Position numbers and translations under genes: made by a program
Shown here: positions 57,576 through 64,000 of the stretch, one piece after another
Numbering within the stretch: the stretch's first letter is position 1
Layout: each line of letters begins with the position of its first letter
The notes under the pieces: model-generated
What the model was told of the DNA's origin: nothing
The model's input: the letters and a program-made list of their open reading frames with translations, nothing else
The model's database searches: none
Source of the DNA: Incurvaria masculella
Lineage: Eukaryota; Arthropoda; Insecta; Lepidoptera; Incurvariidae
Length of the DNA stretch: 64,000 nucleotides
Assembly (NCBI GenBank): GCA_946894095.1
Contig: OX335646.2
Coordinates: forward strand, 16,052,077 to 16,116,076
Direction of reading: 5' to 3'

Positions 57576-58298
57576 CGAAGAGTCCTGTGGTGGCGAGTCC
57601 TCTTTGTCCTGTGCCTCAGAGTCGTCTAGTGCCTTACGCTTGATGGTAATCTTGTTGCCAGAGCCAGCATACATAACTGAGTATAATGACGAGCCGTTGG
57701 CCAGGGCCTTTCCGCCTCCCGCACCACCCCCGCCCTCCTTCCCTGGCGACGTCTCTCCGCCACTCCTACTGCTACCCGCTTCCGTTGCTGTCTGCGTAGA
57801 CGCCGATGCCGAGTTTGTATACACACACGGTAATATACTATATGCAGATTTAGAAAGTCCGGCCGTGCTCTTATAGTTGTCGGAGAATGTGGCGCCTTCC
57901 TTGATGAGGTGAATGAGGCCAGCACCGCCATCCGCCTCTTCGTCGCCTTCTAGCGCGGTGTACACCTCACTCACAGTGAGGTATTCGCACATACGCTTGT
58001 AGCACTGCAGGAGAATGCGGAGGTCCACGTTCTCCTCGTAAGTATCGTAGTCGCGGCAGTAGCCGCAAGACGGCTTTAGTTTCTTGCGACCGCCGCGGCA
58101 CGCACGGCACACGTGGTGCTGGCACTGCGCGTCTGCCGGCGTCCACGGCTCGCGGAGTAACTCGCCGCATACGGCGCACGACAGGGACTGCCGCAAGTAC
58201 GGCACGAGCCGGTACAGGTCGCACCACGACGACCGGTCCTCCGCACTGCACTTCATGACCAGTCGGTTCGTCGACACGTACAAGCTGGTCGCGTTCAT
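57576..58298 (-). CDS. msl-2: MSL2, exon 1: RING-type E3 ubiquitin ligase
   Basis: Starts MNATSLYVSTNRLVM, closely following the N-terminus of animal MSL2. RING residues are C41, C44, C59, H61, C64, C67, C78 and C81 (C3HC4), in SCAVCGELL, QCQHHVCRAC and PSCGYC, with the YEENVDLRILLQCYKRMCEY block after it. MSL2 ubiquitinates histone H2B and partners and binds MSL1; in flies it nucleates the male dosage-compensation complex. Residues 120-241 are a Ser/Gly-rich linker with KITIKRKALDDSEAQDKEDS. The exon is taken to end at TCTTCG|GTCTGC (57576), a weak donor but in phase 0 with exon 2. Another short exon between 56536 and 57575 cannot be excluded; about 57235-57295 is a candidate. Confidence 0.9.
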
Positions 58299-58500
58299 TC
58301 CGTCGGCCAGCCGCCCGCGCCTCCAGCACGACCAGCCGCTTGTTCACATCAGAAACCGGGAAACCAGGAGAAGAAAACGGAGTTGATTTCTGTTGATTTG
58401 ACCACCGCCACCGCTATCCCTGCTGTCAGTGTCACTGTCAATATGAACTTCAAGTTGACAGCGCATCTATCCAACTACACATGTTCTGCAGCACTCTCAC
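58299..58500 (-). promoter_or_regulatory. 5' UTR / promoter region of msl-2
   Basis: GC-richer sequence directly upstream of the msl-2 ATG, dropping to AT-rich beyond about 58450. The start site was not located. In flies the 5' UTR holds SXL-binding U-runs; no long U-run is present here. Confidence 0.4.
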
Positions 58501-61500
58501 TCAGCTCGTAAAAAGAGATACCTCTATAAAACATTATTTATTTTGATAACAAACTGTCAATTGCCGGCGCGTGCATAAAGGCGGCAATCAAGTAGCCAAT
58601 ATTTATTCTGCAAGCATTCAATATATTTAACCCCACAATGTCATAACATTTTAGTGATAACACCCAGAAATGCTGTCATCTGAGAAAATAACCGAAATTG
58701 GAGTTCTAAAATAACGAATGCAACCTTTAAAAACATATATTTACTACTCAAGAAATACATAACAAAGTAGAATGTCGGTTGATAAAATCGAGTGCGTCAA
58801 AATACTTTACCAGACTGTGTTATAGTACACCGTATTTTAATTACGGATTTAAGGAGAAGTCTTATTTTTGGCGCGAACATTCGATTCCCATTCTGCGTAA
58901 TCAGATATCAAACCAAAATGGGGGCCTGGAACATTCCCAAGAACCAGTAACGGAAAGTAGCGATCACTTAGCTCACAGTATACAATTATAATAATTATCA
59001 ATAATGATTACATTTTAACTATCACAAAATACGAAGGGCCGAGTGCACGAAATAACAAAAAATCAAAATCAGCATCAAAGGATGATTGAACACGTCACTT
59101 TGTGTCGACAGTATGGAAAGAACTGAATATCTACTCAGGGAAGCGAAAACGAGTAAGTCACATATGAAAGTGAAAAGCTTTCGCATGACTTCATCAAACA
59201 TGAAGTGTTGTTTGTGCCATTGCACTCTAATTCGAATAATTATAAAGGGACAACACTAGGGTGAATAGTAGCTGTCATTTCATGAGTTCGAAAGCGTTGT
59301 GACTAACCGGTGGTTCACAGGTGAGAATCTTTTGAGTAGACCCCCTTGCATATCGCATGTGTATAGGAGACAAGTCCAGGAAAATCCGACTATTCTCCTT
59401 TTTCCGGTGGACAACCTATTGTTTTGATAGTTTTAATTTATTTTATAGTTTTATAACTCACTCTCATCATACTTTCTCTTTGTAACGTAACTTAGTGTAG
59501 TTTGACTACCAAATAGTTTAAAAAACTAAAATGAAAAATAATAAATAATTGTATCAAAAAATAGAAATATAATTTTAAATGCCAACGAAATTATCCCAAA
59601 CGTCTTTTTAAATATAAAATAGTTGATTTGGCAAAGTCTGAATACAAGACGGTTCGCTAACTTTAAGAAATATTGAGTGCATCTCGTCGTGCGAGATGTA
59701 TTTTAAGTGGTCCCAATTGAATGATCGGTAGCGTGGGTCATTAAAGAACATACTAGGTACTATAGTAACTAAGTAGTTAGAGTACATCACTGTCTCAATA
59801 CCACTGAAATCGTAACTTACAAGTACTTACATATTTCTTGAATTCAAATTATAAATTTAAATTCAGATGAATTAATGTAGTTCACATTTATTTACTCTCA
59901 TTTAACCTGGGTTTCACCAAGAGCTGATAATTTTAATCTACACTTAAAAGGCCTTTATTACTAAAGTCCTGATTATCTTGTTCTGGCATCGATTGCGAGA
60001 CGGTAAGAAAGGCCCTTTAATGTGAAGATTAAGCTAATCTTGGTGGAAGAGACCCTATTAGATGATATAAATATTCTAATAACTTAATAACATAAGGTAT
60101 AGTTTAAAAATATACAATATTTTTAGTTGTTAAATTGTTCTAAGTTATAGTTTGAGGAAGAAAAAATATAGGTATAATTATTTCCTACATTATTTCTCCC
60201 ACGAAAAATGCCAATCGCAACTGCGTCAAATTACCCTGCGCACTTGGAGCATTGTTTCGGTACTTGTCCGCACGTCGAATTGAGTCCTCGATTGGTAGAA
60301 GCGTCACGCTGATAAAAGATTATGAGCAAGTCACCAGTATCATTTTATCCTCCGCCTCGTGAGGGCCCGCTACTTGCGCGGAACGTACCTCGAACGACCG
60401 CAGCGCCGCCGCCGCCGTCTCTGCCACCGCCGCGCCGCCGACCCCGCGCACTCCGCACTCAATTGAATCCAATTGGACATTTTTCCGTCCCTCCTGATTG
60501 CGGCAGCCCGATCCACGGACGAGGAAAGGTCCAGCGCGCGTGGAGTCAAAAACAATCAAATCACGAGTGAATGAAATGAAGAGATTTGTGATGTGAAAAC
60601 GTTCGATCATGTGTAACAATAATAATTTATGATAAGTAATTATTCATCCCTGACATTCTGTGCTACTTTACTTTCGTTCGAAGATAGCCTAATACGAGGT
60701 ACATAAGGTTTGTAGCCAATTTTTAGCCGACAAAAGCTTTTGCAAAAATTCCCCCAGGTTAATCAAAATTTATTCAGAGTGATTTCCATGTTTTTTTTTT
60801 GTTATGATTTCATAATTAACTGCCATAATTAACCAATAACATGCTTCTTTTGGTTGCAAATAATACTTTATTTCATATAATAATTTCATTGTTGTTCAAA
60901 CCTGTATCATTTGTTTCAATGCACATTGGAGTGGAGTTGTAGAATATTGACGTTCCATGTGCATTAGGTAGCAATTAGTTACTAATGAGCACACATTATT
61001 ATCAACCTTTATCTGAGGGCAAGTTCCGTATTTCGTAATCAGTTAGAATACACTTTTCACCTGTATAACAGCCACGGATGTACGCAATTTCGGATCAAAA
61101 CTTTAGAAATTGTAATAATTAAAATTATATTCAACACTGCCGAACCCAGTTGGAAACGGTCGATACGGGGGGTTGAATTTACATAAAATTCTTGCTTGTT
61201 GCATCATCAATTCTTAGAGAACAAGGGTGCGTACTTAAGTACATCTCACAAAATAATGTGGTAAACTGTGCTTTCAACTTTTATTATCTACTGATGTGAG
61301 ACACATTATAATGCATTACTTCAAAATGTAAATTAATTCGTTATTTTAACTTACTACTTTAGTTAATTGAATTAGGTATAGTATTAATATGCGGTTTTAT
61401 CCAGGTTCCATTCGCACAAACATCCAGGAACACGGCGCGTGGCGACGCGGCGCGGCTGTTGTACATTATTAAGGTTTTTTTCGATTGTATTTCGGAACCC

Positions 61501-62815
61501 TATAAAGCTTTTGTCTTTGCAAGGTAGGTACAAAAGAGACACATCACTTCCATTTAGAAAAATTAAAAAGGGTTGAAATACATTTTTTTAGAAGTTGTCA
61601 TGGCGATTACTAATTCACGGCCTCTGTTCTGATGCCAAAACTCGGACTCCATTCCATTTCATCTTGAGATCCTCATCCCTTTCATCTCTTCCTATAAAAA
61701 CTGTATGTTGCGGTGTAGCGTTACTCTGATATTCTCTGGTGCAAGTTACCAGGGAGCTATCGGTTATGCCCACGCTTTAAACAATTCTTAACGAATAGCA
61801 ATAAAACGTACCTATGCCAAAATTAATGTTAGGAAAAGTTCTTTCCAAAGTTCGCGATGGAGAAGACAACAGTGAAATTACGTCGACCTGTTGAGAAAAT
61901 ACTAATAACCTTCAATCAATTGGAGTAACAACTTGACCTATGTATTTGGTTCTTGGAGGCGACGTATTTTGTACCTAGTTTAGTTAATATAAATTATTTT
62001 TACATTTGTATATCTTAATAACAAAACAAATATGATTTGCATATATACATGATGCGAAACCGTGCTTAAGTCAAACTGATACTACATCTGTTTTTATATT
62101 CATACCAATAAATCGACTTTGTTTCTAACGTGCAAAAACTGGTATGACACGGAACTTTCGCAACTCTACAATTAACTAGATCAATAAAATATTATGTTGA
62201 ATCATTATCGTAATCTATGTCAGAATTTCGGAAACGCTGACGTATATGTATAGATAGGCTGAGTATGTTTTATGATTCATAGTGAATAACGTTTTTTTAT
62301 GGAAAAATTTTAGTATCTTTTCATTGAGTACATCCGTATGCGACGGAAGCATTTTTAGGGAATCTCCTATCATCGATGTTAGGTTTTGTTTCAGCAAGTG
62401 CTGAAGTACCTGTCTGTTGCGCACTCAGCGATGTAAATAGGACGATGGGATTTCTTTATGCAGTATAAGATATGAGAACTAAAAGCAAAATAGATAAAGC
62501 ACAGAAAAAGGTCCTGCATACCTAATATCTTCTGAGTTGGTAGGTCTCTAAGTTGTAGAATACCTAAGGGTCGTCGACGAGATGCACAGAATCCCCCACT
62601 GTGCTGCACTGCATCGCTGGTGGTAAAGACAGAAATTGGTTTTGATTGATACTAAAAATGTCTAGACCTAAATAGTGTCCAACGTTGTTTACATTGATCT
62701 CTGTAACTGTAACGTGGCGCAGCGGCGAAGTTCGTGGCGAAACGTTGCTTTGATGCCCATTGGCGTTCACCCACTTCGATCTCTTCGAGTTTCATATGTT
62801 TACGGTGAAGGAAAA
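58501..62815. other. Intergenic; MITE fragments and a GC-rich island
   Basis: Positions 59033-59130 are the first half of a family C MITE (gggccgagtgcacgaaataa, gaacacgtcactttgtgtcg). Positions 59905-60055 are a small MITE with inverted ends (gtttcaccaagagctgat / taatcttggtggaa) related to 21345-21440. Positions 60360-60545 are a GC-rich island (ccgccgccgccgtctctgcc) of promoter type with no supported exon. Positions 61430-61470 are a smaller GC-rich spot. The rest is AT-rich without recognised features. Confidence 0.5.
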
Positions 62816-62819
62816 CATT

Positions 62820-63320
62820 AACTGCAGCCTAACGGTTAAGGCATGTAGCCTCTTGTCTCAAACACCATGGGTGCGAACTCCAGGGTTATACGACTCTTTC
62901 TTTGTAACTTATCTTTTTGTATTGTATATTATCGTTGAGAATGCGGACCACTCCATGGTTCAGAATCAATGTAAGACTGTAGCCTGTTTCCCTACTTACT
63001 AGGTGGCAGGGTTAGGCTTGCCCGGCTTAAAACCATTATATTTGTTAGATAAACATAATGTTCGTACCGGAAAGTCTAACATTTTTCCATCCAGTTCAAT
63101 ATAGCCGAAGGAATAGCTTCTAATTACTAGGGATTGTGGTCAATTGGACTAATATTTTTTTATGTAATTGAAATGGATAGCTTACCATACCTTTTGTGGT
63201 AACATTAGACTAACACATCTCTTTGTAACTAGGTTCCATGCCGGGATCTTCCTTATATTGCACGCCTAGATTTAACCGGGCGGGATCAACCTACCACCTA
63301 GTGAGTAAGAAAGTTTACCA
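62820..63320. mobile_element. Two family A SINE pieces in opposite orientation
   Basis: Positions 62820-63150 (+): tRNA-like head (aacggttaaggcatgtagcc, gggtgcgaactccaggg) and body (ggtggcagggttaggcttgc, tttttccatccagttcaata). Positions 63175-63320 (-): body fragment, on the plus strand aactaggttccatgccggga, ccttatattgcacgcctaga, gggcgggatcaacctaccac. The pair faces tail to tail. Confidence 0.65.
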
Positions 63321-64000
63321 GTTTTTAAAATTTACCTAGGTACGTTTTTAAATGTAGGCTAAATTAACAATTCGTTTATCTAATTCTATTAAATACTTAT
63401 AATTTTACAATTATTACACAACTGTACGAACGTGTAAGTAAGTTTTAAAAAGCTATTAAGTATCACATTCAATGTAAAGACGTGGGCGCAACCATTGGTG
63501 GGAGAACTCATATATATATCTGGGTAAATAACGTTTTTAAAAGTTCCTGCTTTTAATACCGGTAATACTTAATTCCAAATCTTTTTACTCTCCTTAAATC
63601 AATCAAGCTCTTGGGACCTTGAAGGCGTCACACCTCTCGAAATTGAAGTACATATGTACATACAGAACACTATCTTTAGATATTGGTACAAATCGCGAGT
63701 GTCAGCCACTTGGTGAATAATGTTATCGATGCTAAGCGCACTTACGATAGCGACACTTTATCTATCATGGACACAGTTTCAAAACAATTGAGGAAAAAGT
63801 CACTGCCCTAAGGAGTATAAGTTCTTGTTTAAACAAATACTTTGTTTCGGAAGTGCCGGAACCTTCCCGATCATTTGTCCAAGGCTATTAAATTTTCAGA
63901 GATACTATTTATATGAAAGAAACGAACACAATTATTATTTACTGATCATGGGCTTTCCTAAGTAAATAAGCAAGTGTACTTTTGCAAAATGATACAACAC
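63321..64000. other. Intergenic, nothing recognised
   Basis: AT-rich sequence to the window edge with no supported exon, RNA gene or repeat. Confidence 0.4.

Noticed and set aside
57568..57876. 102-codon plus-strand frame over msl-2 exon 1
   Set aside because: Antisense shadow of the MSL2 coding exon.

Overview
This is eukaryotic, almost certainly lepidopteran (moth or butterfly) nuclear DNA. It is AT-rich, with long introns, insect-type gene families and many small transposons: Helitron ends of the TC...CTAG(T) type, Pol III SINEs, miniature inverted-repeat elements (MITEs), and a repeat ending in the cgagtccgactcgcac motif common in lepidopteran genomes. The species cannot be named from sequence alone. 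No prokaryotic operons, CRISPR arrays or viral genes were seen.

Four protein-coding loci are supported. (1) Positions 9328-29340 (+): a zona-pellucida-domain apical membrane protein of the miniature/dusky/dusky-like group. A 51-bp signal-peptide exon and a 1.77-kb main exon are split by an 18.2-kb repeat-filled intron. (2) Positions 41398-36069 (-), perhaps continuing to 32596: an unrecognised five- or six-exon gene whose splice phases join into one frame. (3) Positions 41701-42252 (+): an intronless zucchini/PLD6-like gene, divergent from gene 2 over about 300 bp. Its HKD catalytic motif is destroyed (H to R, K to S). (4) Positions 58298-51055 (-): msl-2, with a C3HC4 RING exon, a CXC-domain exon, a short linker exon, and a last exon duplicated into an in-frame array of about 204-bp units.

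Layout: 1-8830 is repeats, ending in a decayed Helitron that carries dense heat-shock-element-like GAA/TTC arrays and a helicase remnant. 8846-29850 is the ZP gene. 29851-32330 holds a 153-bp tandem satellite that stays open in one frame. 32596-42252 is the divergent gene pair. 42253-51054 is repeats. 51055-58500 is msl-2, with a mariner-like element 26 bp from one of its splice donors. 58500-64000 is repeats and a GC-rich island.

The genes are not a pathway cluster. MSL2 is a chromatin ubiquitin ligase, the PLD6 family acts on the mitochondrial surface in piRNA maturation, and ZP proteins shape the apical extracellular matrix. The most unusual items are the HKD-less zucchini-like protein, the amplified msl-2 terminal exon, the heat-shock-element arrays inside a Helitron, and one SINE body attached to two kinds of Pol III head (tRNA-like and 5S-rRNA-like). 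All calls come from reading sequence by eye; exon joins are inferred from splice sites and frame, not from transcripts.
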